Counted from the first letter of the stretch, positions 1 to 8,486 are shown. The stretch is DNA of 13,925 nt from JAWWBN01 sp033720955 (GCA_033720955.1 JAWWBN010000089.1:1-13925); one strand, 5' to 3'. Numbers and translations are program-made. The notes: generated from the sequence alone by a model not told the origin.

Positions 1-12
1 GCCGGCGTCGCC

Positions 13-1809
13 GTGACGAGGCGACGGGCCCCCTGCCTGCTGCTGGCCGCGGCGCTGGCGGTCGGAGCGGCGGCGGCGTGGGGCCAGCGTTCCGCTCTCG
101 AGCCGCTCGCGCCACCCGACCTGACGGGGGCCGACCCCGCCGTCGCGGCCCAGCTCTTCGAGGCGCACGAGGCCGTCGCCGAGCTCGCTGCCGACCCGGG
201 GGTCGCGGACGCCGACCTCGCCGACGCCTACGGCCAGGTCGGCCTGCTGCTGATGGTCTACGACCTGCCCGCGAGCGCCCGCGTCGCGTTCGCCAACGCC
301 GCCGCCCTGGCGCCTGCGGAGCGCTCCTGGCTCTACTACCTGGGGGTCACCCAGCACCAGGCCAGCCGGCTCGAGGAGGCGGCCGCCAGCTTCGAGCGGG
401 CTCTCGCCCTGGCGCCCGACGACCTCCCGACGCTGTTGCGCCTGGGCCGGGTCGAGATGGAGCTGGGGCGGCTGGAGTCGGCGGCGCTCCGCTTCGCCCG
501 GGCCCTGGAGATCGACCCCGGCAACGCCGCGGCGCTCGACGGCGAGGGCCGGCTGGCGATCCTCGAGCGCGACTGGGCACGGGCGGCCGATCGCCTCCGG
601 GCGGTGGTGGAGCGGCAGCCGGAGGCGGCCACCGCCCACTACCAGCTCGGCCTCGCCCTGCGCGAGCTGGGCGAGCTGGAGCGGGCCCGGGTTCACCTGG
701 CCCGCGGCGGGAGGCAGGAGGTGCGGTTCTCCGACCCGCTGATGGAGGGGCTCGGCTCGCTGGCGCGGGGCTCGGCGATCCAGGTGGTGCGGGCCACCCG
801 CGCCCGCGCCCGCGGCGATCTGGAGGGCGCCATCGCCGCCTTCCGGGCCGCTCTCGCGGGGGAGCCCGGCCTGGAGAGCGCCCGCCTCGCCCTGGCCTCC
901 ACCCTGCGGCAGGCCGGCCGCGAGGAGGAGGCCCTGGCCGAGCTGGAGGAGGCGGTCCGGCGCAACCCGGAGAGCGCCGCCGCGCTGTACAACCTGGGCA
1001 CCCTGGTCGGCCGCCGGGGGGAGGGCCCGAGGGCCGTCGAGCTGCTGCGGGCCGCCACCCGGCGCGCGCCCGGATTCGCCGACGCCTGGGTCAACCTGGG
1101 GGGTCAGCTCGGCGCTCTGGGGCGCTTCGACGAGGCCGAGGCGGCGCTGGCGACGGCGGTGGAGCTGGACCCCGCCGACCATCCGGCCCGGCTGCTCCAC
1201 GCCGAGAGCCTGGCGCGCCTCGGACGGTGGGAGACGGCCCTGGAGGAGGTCGAGGAGGTCCTCCGGCGGCAGCCCGAGAGCGAGGCGGCGCGAGCCGCCC
1301 GCCTCGATCTCCACCTGCGGTCGGCCGTCGCCGCCGGCCGGGAGGGGCGCTTCGACCTGGCCGCCGAGCGCTACCGGCGGGCGCTGGAGCAGGACCCCGA
1401 CCTGCGCGAGGCCGGCTACGGGAGGGCGGTGGCGCTGCTCCTGGCCCGCGACTACCCTGCCGCCCTCGAGCACCTGGAGGCCAGCATCTCGCGCTGGCCC
1501 GGCGACGCGGCCATGGAGACCGCCCTGGCGCGGCTGTTGGCCGCCGCCCCCGACCCGGCCCTGCGCGACGGCGAGCGGGCGCTGGCCCTCGCCCGCCGGG
1601 TGGTGGAGCGCCAGCTCACCGTCGAGCACGCGGAGACCGTGGCCATGGCCCTGGCCGAGCTGGAGCGCTTCGACGAGGCCGCGGCGGTCCTCGAGCGGGC
1701 CGCCGTCCAGGCGGAGCGGCTGGGCGACGCCGGCACGGCGGAGCGGCTGCGCTCGGACCGGGAGCTCTACCGCGCCGGCAGCAAGGTGCGCGAGCCGTGG
1801 CTGCGCTGA
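13..1809 (+). CDS. Exported tetratricopeptide-repeat (TPR) protein
   Basis: A 598-residue protein starting at GTG. The first 25 residues form a Sec-type signal peptide: basic MTRRR, a Leu/Ala-rich core and a likely cut near AAAWGQ. The rest is almost entirely helical TPR units of about 34 residues, roughly residues 70-235 and 257-500, with a last unit near 540-570. Typical signatures are LGRLESAALRFARALEIDPG (about 151-170) and LGRFDEAEAALATAVELDP (about 369-387). The linker SDPLMEGLGSL near 240 and the segment PDPALRDGERALALARRVVE near 513-532 recur, to my knowledge, in bacterial TPR proteins encoded near FG-GAP/ASPIC-UnbV proteins. One such protein lies at the other end of this window. TPRs bind other proteins, so a periplasmic or surface scaffold is inferred; the partner is unknown. 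No Shine-Dalgarno is visible before the GTG and the frame is open to the edge, so the start is not certain. A GTGA overlap with an upstream gene is possible. Confidence 0.9.
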   Translation: MTRRRAPCLLLAAALAVGAAAAWGQRSALEPLAPPDLTGADPAVAAQLFEAHEAVAELAADPGVADADLADAYGQVGLLLMVYDLPASARVAFANAAALAPAERSWLYYLGVTQHQASRLEEAAASFERALALAPDDLPTLLRLGRVEMELGRLESAALRFARALEIDPGNAAALDGEGRLAILERDWARAADRLRAVVERQPEAATAHYQLGLALRELGELERARVHLARGGRQEVRFSDPLMEGLGSLARGSAIQVVRATRARARGDLEGAIAAFRAALAGEPGLESARLALASTLRQAGREEEALAELEEAVRRNPESAAALYNLGTLVGRRGEGPRAVELLRAATRRAPGFADAWVNLGGQLGALGRFDEAEAALATAVELDPADHPARLLHAESLARLGRWETALEEVEEVLRRQPESEAARAARLDLHLRSAVAAGREGRFDLAAERYRRALEQDPDLREAGYGRAVALLLARDYPAALEHLEASISRWPGDAAMETALARLLAAAPDPALRDGERALALARRVVERQLTVEHAETVAMALAELERFDEAAAVLERAAVQAERLGDAGTAERLRSDRELYRAGSKVREPWLR

Positions 1810-1818
1810 GGTCTCAGC
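1805..1818. other. Small inverted repeat carrying both convergent stop codons
   Basis: GCTGAG-GT-CTCAGC joins the ends of the TPR gene (TGA at 1807-1809) and the VWFA gene (TGA complement at 1814-1816). As RNA it would form a five-pair stem with a four-base loop, too weak for a terminator by itself. Two facing TGA stops pair with each other automatically, so part of the symmetry is expected. Confidence 0.4.
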
Positions 1819-3946
1819 CCACCACCCGCACCGGGATGGAGCTGGTCTGCTCCTCGCCGGTGGCGGAACTGCGCAGGGTCACCTCCAGCCGGTAGTCGCC
1901 CGCCGGCAGGTCGCCCACCTTCAGCCGGCCGGAGAGACGCTCGAAGCCGTTGGTGCGCACCGGGTCCCGCGGATCGAGCTCCAGCTCCGCCACGCCTGCC
2001 GAGGAGCCGTCCCAGGCCAGCAGCCGTCCCTCCGCCTCCAGCCGGCCCGGCGCCAGGTGATAGCCCACCAGGGCCACCGGCGCCTGGGCGCCGCGCGCCA
2101 CCTCCGGCCGCGCCGCGGGAATGAAGGCCTGCTCGCCCAGCAGGAAGGGGTAGGGCTGCCCCTCGCGTTGCGCCCCCGGCTCGCGGATGAAGAGCCAGTC
2201 GGCGGCGCTGTCGGGCACCAGCGGGGGCGACAGCTCGGCCCTCCCCTCGCCCGGCGGCACCGAGAGCTCCTGCACCCGCAGCCCCAGGTCGCCGGTGGCG
2301 GCGTTGCGCACCAGCACGCGGATGGCGTAGTCGCCCGGCGGCAGGTCGAAGCTGCCCCAGAAGCGCAGCCCCGACCGCCGGAGCTGATCGCCGACCTTGG
2401 CGAGCTCCAGCCGCATGGCCTGGGTGAGGAAGTCGCGCACCGTGCCGGTGGAGTCGATCGCGTAGGCGTAGATCTCCAGCGGCCAGAACTCCTCGCCGCC
2501 CGACCGCGCCAGGAGCGCCTCGCCGTCGATCTCGAGGATCATCGGCACGTAGTAGACGCCGCCGCCCGAGGGGAAGGGAGCCGCCAGCACCGACGCGGCC
2601 AGCTCGCCCCCCTCCGCACCACCCATGATGAGCCCGGCGGCGTTGATCTGACGCTCGGCCACGGTCTGCTCGGAGAAGGGCTTCGGGGCATAGAAACCGG
2701 GCCGGTGGGAGAGCCGCGTTCCCCGCGGCTCCTCCTTCAGCCGCACCTTGAGCGGCTGGTAGCTGCCGTCGCGCTGGAGCCCCTCCGGTTGGATGGCCAG
2801 CAGGTAGGTGACGCTGGTGCGCTCCATCAACTGGTCCACGGCGCCGGAGAGATCGTTGAAGTTGCGGTAGAACTCGCCCCCCGTCTCCGCCGCCATCAGG
2901 TAGAGCCCGTCCTGCCCGTCCACGCGGCCCCCGATCTCGCCGCCGGTCCGCAAGACGCCGATGTCCACCGCCTGGATGGCGCAGTCCGCCCGCTTGAACC
3001 GGTCCAGCATCTCCATCAGCGCCCCCTGGGCCACGGAGCTGCCGAAGCGCTCGTCGTTGTCCACTCTCCAGAACTCCCCCGCCTGGGCGTCGGCGGCGAT
3101 CTCCATCAGCCGCCGCATGTCCTGGCTGCCCGTGACGATGGAGCTGTCGAAGCCCTCGGAGAAGTAGACGACCTGCTTGCGTCCGGGCACCGACTCCATG
3201 AGGCGGGCGAACTGGTCCAACGACGACGCCAGCCCCAGGATCTCGTTCTGTCTCCGGTCGCGGGCGTCCTTCGACTGGAACTGCTGCAGGTCGCGGTACA
3301 TCTCCACCATGGCGTCGTAGCGCTCCGCCTTCTGGCCGCCCAGGCCGGTGGCCCCGTCGAGCACCGAGCCGCTGCCCAGGGGGTCCTCGAGGACCAGGGC
3401 CAGGGGGTCCCGGCTCTGGCGGTGGGTCTCGGCGGGGCCCAGGGAGTCGAGGGCGACCTCGAGCTGCCGGCGATCGGTGGTGAAGCCCAGCACCAGCTCC
3501 GTCCCCTGCGAGGCGCGGTAGGTGGCGACGCCCACCAGGTCCGTGGCGTGCGGGCCGCCGGCCAGCAGGCTGCGGGCGGCGGCGCGGGCGCGCTCGACCG
3601 AGCTCGGGTCGGAGAACGAGAGGTCGAAGAGGAGCATGAAATGACGGCGGGCGGCCAGACGGGGAGCGGCGGCGGCCCGGCGGACGGTCGCGGGAGCGGG
3701 CTCGACCGCCGCCAGGTCGATCACCTCGAAGCCCACGATGGGGTAGCTCGTGCCGCGGCTCCTGACCTCGAAGTCGTCGGCCGTGAGGCCGCGCACCGGC
3801 TCGCCGTCGCGGGTGACCTGGACCGGGACCTCGACCACGAGGACCGTGGTCTGCTCGTCGAACCGGTCGGACCGCGACTGGCCGGCGGCCGGTCCGGCGA
3901 CGAGCGCAGGCAGGAGGAGGATCGAGAGAAGGGGCTTGCGTCGCAT
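1814..3946 (-). CDS. VWFA-related (acidobacterial type) exported protein, third paralog in the array
   Basis: A 710-residue protein. Residues 1-23 are a signal peptide ending AAGQ. Residues 30-80 hold the family's N-terminal module (VVEVPVQVTRDGEPVRGLTA followed by DDFEV), an immunoglobulin-like strand pattern. Residues about 100-390 are a von Willebrand factor A-like domain with an intact metal-site motif D108-L-S-F-S112. Other family landmarks are VVYFSEGFDSS (259-269), IQAVDIG (324-330), TGGEFYRNFNDLS (355-367) and TSVTYLLAIQP (377-387), then HRPGFYAP at 414-421. The C-terminal 290 residues are beta-rich and of unknown role. The ATG has a good Shine-Dalgarno (GGAGGG, 8-base spacer) lying inside the end of the preceding gene, whose stop is 4 bases upstream; translational coupling is likely. 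It ends 4 bases from the stop of the convergent TPR gene. vWA domains usually bind proteins through a divalent metal ion. The ligand is unknown. Confidence 0.92.
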   Translation of the reverse strand: MRRKPLLSILLLPALVAGPAAGQSRSDRFDEQTTVLVVEVPVQVTRDGEPVRGLTADDFEVRSRGTSYPIVGFEVIDLAAVEPAPATVRRAAAAPRLAARRHFMLLFDLSFSDPSSVERARAAARSLLAGGPHATDLVGVATYRASQGTELVLGFTTDRRQLEVALDSLGPAETHRQSRDPLALVLEDPLGSGSVLDGATGLGGQKAERYDAMVEMYRDLQQFQSKDARDRRQNEILGLASSLDQFARLMESVPGRKQVVYFSEGFDSSIVTGSQDMRRLMEIAADAQAGEFWRVDNDERFGSSVAQGALMEMLDRFKRADCAIQAVDIGVLRTGGEIGGRVDGQDGLYLMAAETGGEFYRNFNDLSGAVDQLMERTSVTYLLAIQPEGLQRDGSYQPLKVRLKEEPRGTRLSHRPGFYAPKPFSEQTVAERQINAAGLIMGGAEGGELAASVLAAPFPSGGGVYYVPMILEIDGEALLARSGGEEFWPLEIYAYAIDSTGTVRDFLTQAMRLELAKVGDQLRRSGLRFWGSFDLPPGDYAIRVLVRNAATGDLGLRVQELSVPPGEGRAELSPPLVPDSAADWLFIREPGAQREGQPYPFLLGEQAFIPAARPEVARGAQAPVALVGYHLAPGRLEAEGRLLAWDGSSAGVAELELDPRDPVRTNGFERLSGRLKVGDLPAGDYRLEVTLRSSATGEEQTSSIPVRVVG

Positions 3947-3960
3947 GGCGTCATCCCTCC
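3947..3960 (-). promoter_or_regulatory. Shine-Dalgarno site of the last VWFA gene, inside the end of the middle paralog
   Basis: GGAGGG (3960-3955) followed by 8 bases and ATG 3946. The TGA stop of the upstream gene lies between the site and the ATG, a classic arrangement for termination-reinitiation coupling. Confidence 0.65.
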
Positions 3961-6092
3961 ACGGTCAGGGCGATGGTGCGGGTGCTCCGGGGGCCGCCGG
4001 ACGCCTGCGCGACCACCTCCAGCAGATAGGTGCCGGGCGGGGCGTCCCCCGGCTCGAAACGGGCCGTGAGCTGCTCCGAGGAGGCGCCGCCGGAGCGGGT
4101 CTCGAGCACCAGGCGGCCCCCGGCGACCTCGGTCCCCCGGGGGTCGATCAGCCGACCCGTGAGCGCCAGCTCGCCGGCGCCCAGGTTGTGACCCACGAAG
4201 ACCATCCGCAGGGCGCCGCCCGCCGCCACGCTGGGCCGCGCGGCGGGGATGAACGCCTCTCCGTCGAGGAGGAAGGGATAGTCGTAGGCGCCGGAGTCGG
4301 CACCCTGCTCGCGGCCCAGCAGCCACTTGCCCCCAGGCTCGGGCACGAGGGGCGGGGTCAGAGCCGGCTCGTCGGCCGCGAAGCGGGGCACCTCCAGGGG
4401 CGTGGAGCGGACGCCGGTGGCGCCGGTGGCCGAGTTGCGGACCACCGTGCGCACCTGGTAGCGGCCGGGAGGCAGCTCCAGGTCGCCCCAGAACTTGAAA
4501 CCGCTGGCCTGGAGGGCGCCCCCGACCTTGTCGAGGTCGAGCCCCATCGACTGGGTGAAGTAGTCCTCCACCGAGCCGTCGGCGGCGATGGCGTAGGCGT
4601 AGATCTCGGCCGGCAGGACGTTCCCCGGGTTCCCCGCCATCAGGGTGGGCCCGGAGATCTCGATCAGCACCGGCACGTAGGCCGACTCCGACCCGCCCGG
4701 GAAGGCGGCGGCGAGCACCGAGGTGTCCACCGCCCCGCCCTCGCGGCCGGCCAGGACGAGGTCGGCGGTCTCGAGACGCCTCACCAGGCCGGCGACGCGG
4801 TCGTCGGGGCCGGGGGCGTAGTAGCCGGGACGGTGGGAGACCTCGGCGCCGCGCCCCGCCCCGCCGACCTTGACCTTGAGCCGCCGGAACTCCCCCTGCC
4901 CCGACGGCAGGTCGTCGGGCTGGATGGCCAGCAGGTAGGTGACGCTGGTGCGCTCGAGCATCCGGTCCATCGCCTGCGACAGGTCGTTGAAGTTGCGGTA
5001 GTAGTCGCCGCCGGTCTTCTCGGCCAGGGTGTACATGCCGTCGTCGGAGGCGCGGCGGGGGCGCTGGTCGGCGTCGGCCCGCAGACCGCCAATGTCCACC
5101 GACTGGATGATGCAGCCGGCGCGCACGAAGAGCTGGGTCATCTGCTCGATCTGATTGAGGCTGGAGGTGTCGCCGAAACGGGCGTTGGAGTCCACCTCCC
5201 AGACCTGGCCCGAGGCCGCCGCCTCGTTGGCCCGCGCGATCTCCTGCTGGTCGGCCAGCGAGTCCACCCCGCGGCCGAAGAGGATGGAGCTGTCGAAGCC
5301 CTCCGACAGGAAGACGACCTGCTTGTTGCCCTCGATGCCCGCCATCATGTCGGCCAGGGCCGCCAGGGAGCTGGCCAGCGCGAGCACCTTGTTCTTCTCC
5401 ACCGCCCGGCCGGTGCGGGTCTCGATGCTCTCCAGGTAGGCGGTGAGCTCCGCCTCGGCATCCACCCCGACCAGGGGGTTCAGCCCGGGGGCGGTCTCCC
5501 GCGTGTTGCGCAGCGCCGCCCGGTCGGCGTAGACGATCCCCAGCGGGTCGGGCGAGGTCTGCAGAAGCTGCGGTGCCCCCAGCGCGGCGATGGCGGCGTC
5601 GATCTGCCGCCGGTCGGAGGTGAAGCCGAGGACGAGCTGGGCGCCCCGGGTGGAGGTGTAGACGCCCACCGCGGCCAGGTCGGTGGGGTGCAGCGAGCCG
5701 GCCACCATCTGCCGCGCCGCCTCGCGGGCACGCAGGATGGAGGCGGGATAGGAGAGCGCCAGGTCGAAGAGGAAGAGGATGTGACGCCGGGCCGCCGCGG
5801 GGACCGTCGGAGAGGGGGCGCCCGGGGCGGCCTCGCCGGCGGCGGTCAGGTCCACCGCCTCGAAGCCCACGATCTCGTGCCGCTTCCTCCCCTCCGTGAC
5901 CTCGAAGTCGGCGGCCGTCAGGCCGCGCACCGGGGCGCCGTTCTTCGTGACCTGGACGGGGATCTCCACCACGAAGACGTCGGCGGTGTCGGCGAAGCGG
6001 TCGTTCTGGGCCGGGGCGCCCGCCGGCGTCAGGGGCGCGAAGAGCAGAGCGATGGCCACGGCGGCCAGGGGGCGGCGAAGGTCTCTCAGCAT
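3951..6092 (-). CDS. VWFA-related (acidobacterial type) exported protein, middle paralog with altered metal site
   Basis: A 713-residue protein from the chosen ATG at 6092. That ATG is preceded by AAGGTGA at a good distance. The longer frame starting from TTG at 6197 or ATG at 6107 lacks a ribosome site and would bury the signal peptide. Residues 1-29 form the signal peptide (MLRDLRRPLAAVAIALL, ending PAQ). The family module VVEIPVQVTKNGAPVRGLTA is at 41-60. The vWA-like domain spans about 103-390, with VVFLSEGFDSSI (259-270), IQSVDIGGL (329-337) and the RNFNDLS block, almost identical to the downstream paralog. The metal-site motif reads D110-L-A-L-S114: the first serine of DxSxS is alanine, while both neighbours keep DLSFS. 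Metal binding may be weakened or lost. The beta-rich C-terminal region resembles those of the other two paralogs in length and motifs such as YVPVLIEISG. Its stop is followed 4 bases later by the next paralog, so the two are probably co-translated. Confidence 0.92.
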   Translation of the reverse strand: MLRDLRRPLAAVAIALLFAPLTPAGAPAQNDRFADTADVFVVEIPVQVTKNGAPVRGLTAADFEVTEGRKRHEIVGFEAVDLTAAGEAAPGAPSPTVPAAARRHILFLFDLALSYPASILRAREAARQMVAGSLHPTDLAAVGVYTSTRGAQLVLGFTSDRRQIDAAIAALGAPQLLQTSPDPLGIVYADRAALRNTRETAPGLNPLVGVDAEAELTAYLESIETRTGRAVEKNKVLALASSLAALADMMAGIEGNKQVVFLSEGFDSSILFGRGVDSLADQQEIARANEAAASGQVWEVDSNARFGDTSSLNQIEQMTQLFVRAGCIIQSVDIGGLRADADQRPRRASDDGMYTLAEKTGGDYYRNFNDLSQAMDRMLERTSVTYLLAIQPDDLPSGQGEFRRLKVKVGGAGRGAEVSHRPGYYAPGPDDRVAGLVRRLETADLVLAGREGGAVDTSVLAAAFPGGSESAYVPVLIEISGPTLMAGNPGNVLPAEIYAYAIAADGSVEDYFTQSMGLDLDKVGGALQASGFKFWGDLELPPGRYQVRTVVRNSATGATGVRSTPLEVPRFAADEPALTPPLVPEPGGKWLLGREQGADSGAYDYPFLLDGEAFIPAARPSVAAGGALRMVFVGHNLGAGELALTGRLIDPRGTEVAGGRLVLETRSGGASSEQLTARFEPGDAPPGTYLLEVVAQASGGPRSTRTIALTVEG

Positions 6093-6105
6093 GTCGTCAC
6101 CTTCC
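6093..6105 (-). promoter_or_regulatory. Shine-Dalgarno site that sets the ATG at 6092
   Basis: GGAAGGTGACGAC directly precedes ATG 6092, with the AAGG core 7 bases upstream. No comparable site precedes TTG 6197 or ATG 6107, so the shorter reading frame is preferred. Confidence 0.65.
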
Positions 6106-6198
6106 ATAGACGTGATTCGGGGACGGAAGTTTGCGCTGCCGGCCGAACGAGCCCCATCCCGGGGGCGGTAGGGGCCGGCGCCGGATTGGGCGAGCAAG

Positions 6199-6227
6199 GG
6201 CGGTGCCAGCGCCGCGCGGGCGCCGCC
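6199..6227 (-). terminator. Hairpin just after the first VWFA gene, weak terminator candidate
   Basis: On the - strand GGCGGCGCC (6227-6219) and GGCACCGCC (6207-6199) pair over nine positions with one C-A mismatch and an 11-base loop. The stem begins three bases after the stop codon at 6231. There is no T-run, so it may only slow or stabilise the transcript. Confidence 0.25.
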
Positions 6228-6230
6228 GCC

Positions 6231-8435
6231 TCAGTTGCGCAGCACGAAGGGGATCGAGTTGACCTCGGCCGATCCGGTCGCCCGGTCGGTGAGCATGACC
6301 TGGAGGGTGTAGCGGCCGGCCCCCAGGCTGCCGGGCCGGAAGGTGGCCAGGAGCTTGTCCAGTCCGTCGATCCCGGTCACGGTCCGCTCGACCAGCGCCA
6401 GGTCGCCGCCCTCACGCACGATCGTCCCGTCCTCGGCCACGATGGTGCCGTCCAGCTCGATGTCGCCCCCCAGGTTGTACGCCACCAGGCAGATCCGGGC
6501 CTCGGCGGAGGGGTCCAGCGACGGGCGAGCGGCCGGGACGTAGGGCTGGCCCTTCACGGTGAACGGGTAGACCACGGAGCCCTGGTACTCCACCGGCTGC
6601 TTCTCCCGCACCAGAACCCAGTTCGCCTCGTCCTCCAGGAAGAAGGGCGGCAGCAGCACGGTCTCGGCCACCTCGTAGGCCGGCACGGTCAGGTCCAGGG
6701 TCTCGACGCCGGAGCGCCCGGTCTGGGCGTTGCGCACCAGCACCCGCACCAGATAGTCGCCGGGCGGCAGATCCAGGTGCCCGAAGTACTTCAGCCCCGC
6801 CTGGGCGAACTGGTCCCTCCGCTGGCCCAGGTCGAGGCTCACGAGCTGGGTGAAGAAGTCGCGCATCTCGCCCCGCTCGTCGGTGACGTAGGCGTAGAAC
6901 TCCACCGGGAGCTGGGAGCCCTCGTGGTCGGCCAGCAGCGGCCCGCCGGCGGCCTCGATGATGATCGGAATGTAGGCGCTCTGGGCGTCGGCGCGAAACG
7001 GCGCCGCCAGCACGTTGAGCGACAGCTCGCTGCGGGGCGCCGCGGCCGCGATGGCGTCGGAGGCCAGGAGGCCCTTCTCCACCGGGTGCAGCTCCTCGTA
7101 GGGCCGCGGGGCGTAGTAGCCCTGGCGGGCCACCAGCCGCGCCCCGCGCGGCAGGTTGGCCTTGACCTTGAGCCGGCGGAAGCTCCCGTCGGCCGGCACG
7201 TCGTCGGCGCGGAAGCTCAGCAGGTAGGTGACCGAGGAGCTCTCGAGCACCCGATCGAGCTCGGCGCCGAAGTCGTTGGCGTCCTCGAAGAGCTGCCCTC
7301 CGGTGGTGTCGGCGATGTAGAAGAGGGCGTGCTCGCCCGAGTTCTGCAACCGGTGCTCGGCCGCCGAGTCGGCCCGCAGACCGGAGATGTCCACCGCCTG
7401 GATCACTACGTCGGAGCGCTTGAACTGGTCCAGCATGTGACTCATGCTGGACTGCAGGCTGGTGTTGCCGTAGAGGTCGTCGCTGTCCACCGCCCAGAAG
7501 TCGCCCCGCTCGAGGGCGTTCCGGTCGCGCCGGTAGGCCGGGTCGGCGGCATTGGGGTCGCGGCCCAGCAGCAGGCGGCCGTCGAAGCCCTCGGAGAAGT
7601 AGACGACGTGCTTGCGGCCGCTGACGCTGTCGAGCATCCGCGCCAGGTCGCCCATGGAGCGCGACCAGGAGGAGATGCGGCCGCGGTTGAAGCTGCGCTC
7701 GGCCTTGGCCATCTCGTTGCCGATGACCCGCAGGTGGGCCATGACGCTGTCCTGCAGGCCGGTGATGCCGCGGTTCTCGCCCTCGACGTCGAAGACGTTG
7801 CCGGTGCCCGCGAAGTCCCGCTCCGGCTCGTCGATCAGGAAGCGCAGCGGGTCCTGGCGGGTGAGCTTGAGGAGACGCGGCGCGCCCAGGGTGTCGATGG
7901 CCCGCGCCACCTGCGCCCGGTCGGGGGTGAAGGTCACCAGCAGGCGAGCCCCGGTGTCCACCGAGTGGGTGCCCACCGCCACCAGGTCGGTCGGGTGCAG
8001 AGAGTCGAGAACGAAGCCGCGCGCCGCCTCGCGGGCGCGCACCAGGGAGGTCGGCTTGGAGAAGGAGAGGTCGAAGAGGAGGAGGAAGTGGCGCCGGGCC
8101 GCGCTGTCGATGGCCCCCTCGACCTCGGTGCGGCTGGCGCCGGTCTCGAGCTGGGCGAGGTCCACGACCTCCAGGGAGGTGATCTCGCGCTCGGTCCCCT
8201 CGTCGAAGATCTGGAAGTCGGCGGCGGTGAGCCCGCGGATCGGCTCGCCGTGGCGGCCGCTCACGTTGACGGGAACGCGCACCTCGAAGACGCGCGCGGT
8301 GCCCTCGAATCGCTCCTCGCCGGAGTCGCGCTGGGCCGCGGCCGCGGCCGGCAGGAGGAGCGCGGCCAGCGCGCAGAGGGCGACCAGGCGCCGGCTCCGA
8401 CCGGGCAGGGTACAGGGGCTGGCGTTCTCGAACAT
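6231..8435 (-). CDS. VWFA-related (acidobacterial type) exported protein, first paralog in the array
   Basis: A 734-residue protein from ATG 8435, which has GGAGG five bases upstream and is followed by a clear signal peptide (SRRLVALCALAALLLPAAAA, residues 14-33). An in-frame ATG at 8546 would add 37 residues and also has a strong Shine-Dalgarno, so the start is not settled. The N-terminal module VPVNVSGRHGEPIRGLTAAD is at 54-73. The vWA-like domain, about 115-400, has an intact D122-L-S-F-S126 motif, VVYFSEGFDG (277-286), IQAVDISGL and SSVTYLLSF. It is the most divergent of the three: it has EDANDFG where the others have RNFNDLS. The beta-rich C-terminal region ends in NSIPFVLRN. As in the neighbours, the role is presumably extracytoplasmic protein binding, but no ligand can be inferred. 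It lies 103 bases after the DUF3179 gene and 138 bases before the next paralog. Confidence 0.91.
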   Translation of the reverse strand: MFENASPCTLPGRSRRLVALCALAALLLPAAAAAQRDSGEERFEGTARVFEVRVPVNVSGRHGEPIRGLTAADFQIFDEGTEREITSLEVVDLAQLETGASRTEVEGAIDSAARRHFLLLFDLSFSKPTSLVRAREAARGFVLDSLHPTDLVAVGTHSVDTGARLLVTFTPDRAQVARAIDTLGAPRLLKLTRQDPLRFLIDEPERDFAGTGNVFDVEGENRGITGLQDSVMAHLRVIGNEMAKAERSFNRGRISSWSRSMGDLARMLDSVSGRKHVVYFSEGFDGRLLLGRDPNAADPAYRRDRNALERGDFWAVDSDDLYGNTSLQSSMSHMLDQFKRSDVVIQAVDISGLRADSAAEHRLQNSGEHALFYIADTTGGQLFEDANDFGAELDRVLESSSVTYLLSFRADDVPADGSFRRLKVKANLPRGARLVARQGYYAPRPYEELHPVEKGLLASDAIAAAAPRSELSLNVLAAPFRADAQSAYIPIIIEAAGGPLLADHEGSQLPVEFYAYVTDERGEMRDFFTQLVSLDLGQRRDQFAQAGLKYFGHLDLPPGDYLVRVLVRNAQTGRSGVETLDLTVPAYEVAETVLLPPFFLEDEANWVLVREKQPVEYQGSVVYPFTVKGQPYVPAARPSLDPSAEARICLVAYNLGGDIELDGTIVAEDGTIVREGGDLALVERTVTGIDGLDKLLATFRPGSLGAGRYTLQVMLTDRATGSAEVNSIPFVLRN

Positions 8436-8440
8436 GGCTG

Positions 8441-8445
8441 CCTCC
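8441..8445 (-). promoter_or_regulatory. Shine-Dalgarno site for the ATG at 8435
   Basis: GGAGG with a 5-base spacer (CAGCC) to the ATG that opens directly onto a signal peptide. It lies four bases downstream of a GC-rich hairpin, which may limit ribosome access. Confidence 0.6.
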
Positions 8446-8449
8446 ACTG

Positions 8450-8486
8450 CCCGCGCGCCGCTCGGGGCGTGGCTTCGGCGCGCGGG
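8450..8486 (-). other. GC-rich hairpin in the leader of the first VWFA gene
   Basis: Two perfectly complementary 11-base arms (8450-8460 and 8476-8486; CCCGCGCGCCG on the + strand left arm) enclose a 15-base loop. On the - strand the stem ends four bases before the GGAGG of ATG 8435. No T-run follows, so it is not a normal intrinsic terminator. Control of translation or attenuation is possible but not shown. Confidence 0.5.

Larger units (their letters stand above)
6093..6230. other. 138-base gap between VWFA genes
   Basis: Apart from the hairpin near 6199-6227 and the ribosome site next to 6092, I see no clear promoter, operator or small gene. The TTG-initiated frame through it lacks a ribosome site and is treated as non-coding. 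Confidence 0.4.

Noticed and set aside
78..1895. A second + strand open frame overlapping the TPR gene
   Set aside because: An out-of-frame shadow, nearly all Gly, Ala, Pro and Arg, while the other frame has a signal peptide and regular TPR units.
2057..4069. A + strand open frame of 670 codons
   Set aside because: It mirrors the last VWFA gene and has the same biased, repeat-like composition. It has no recognisable domain.
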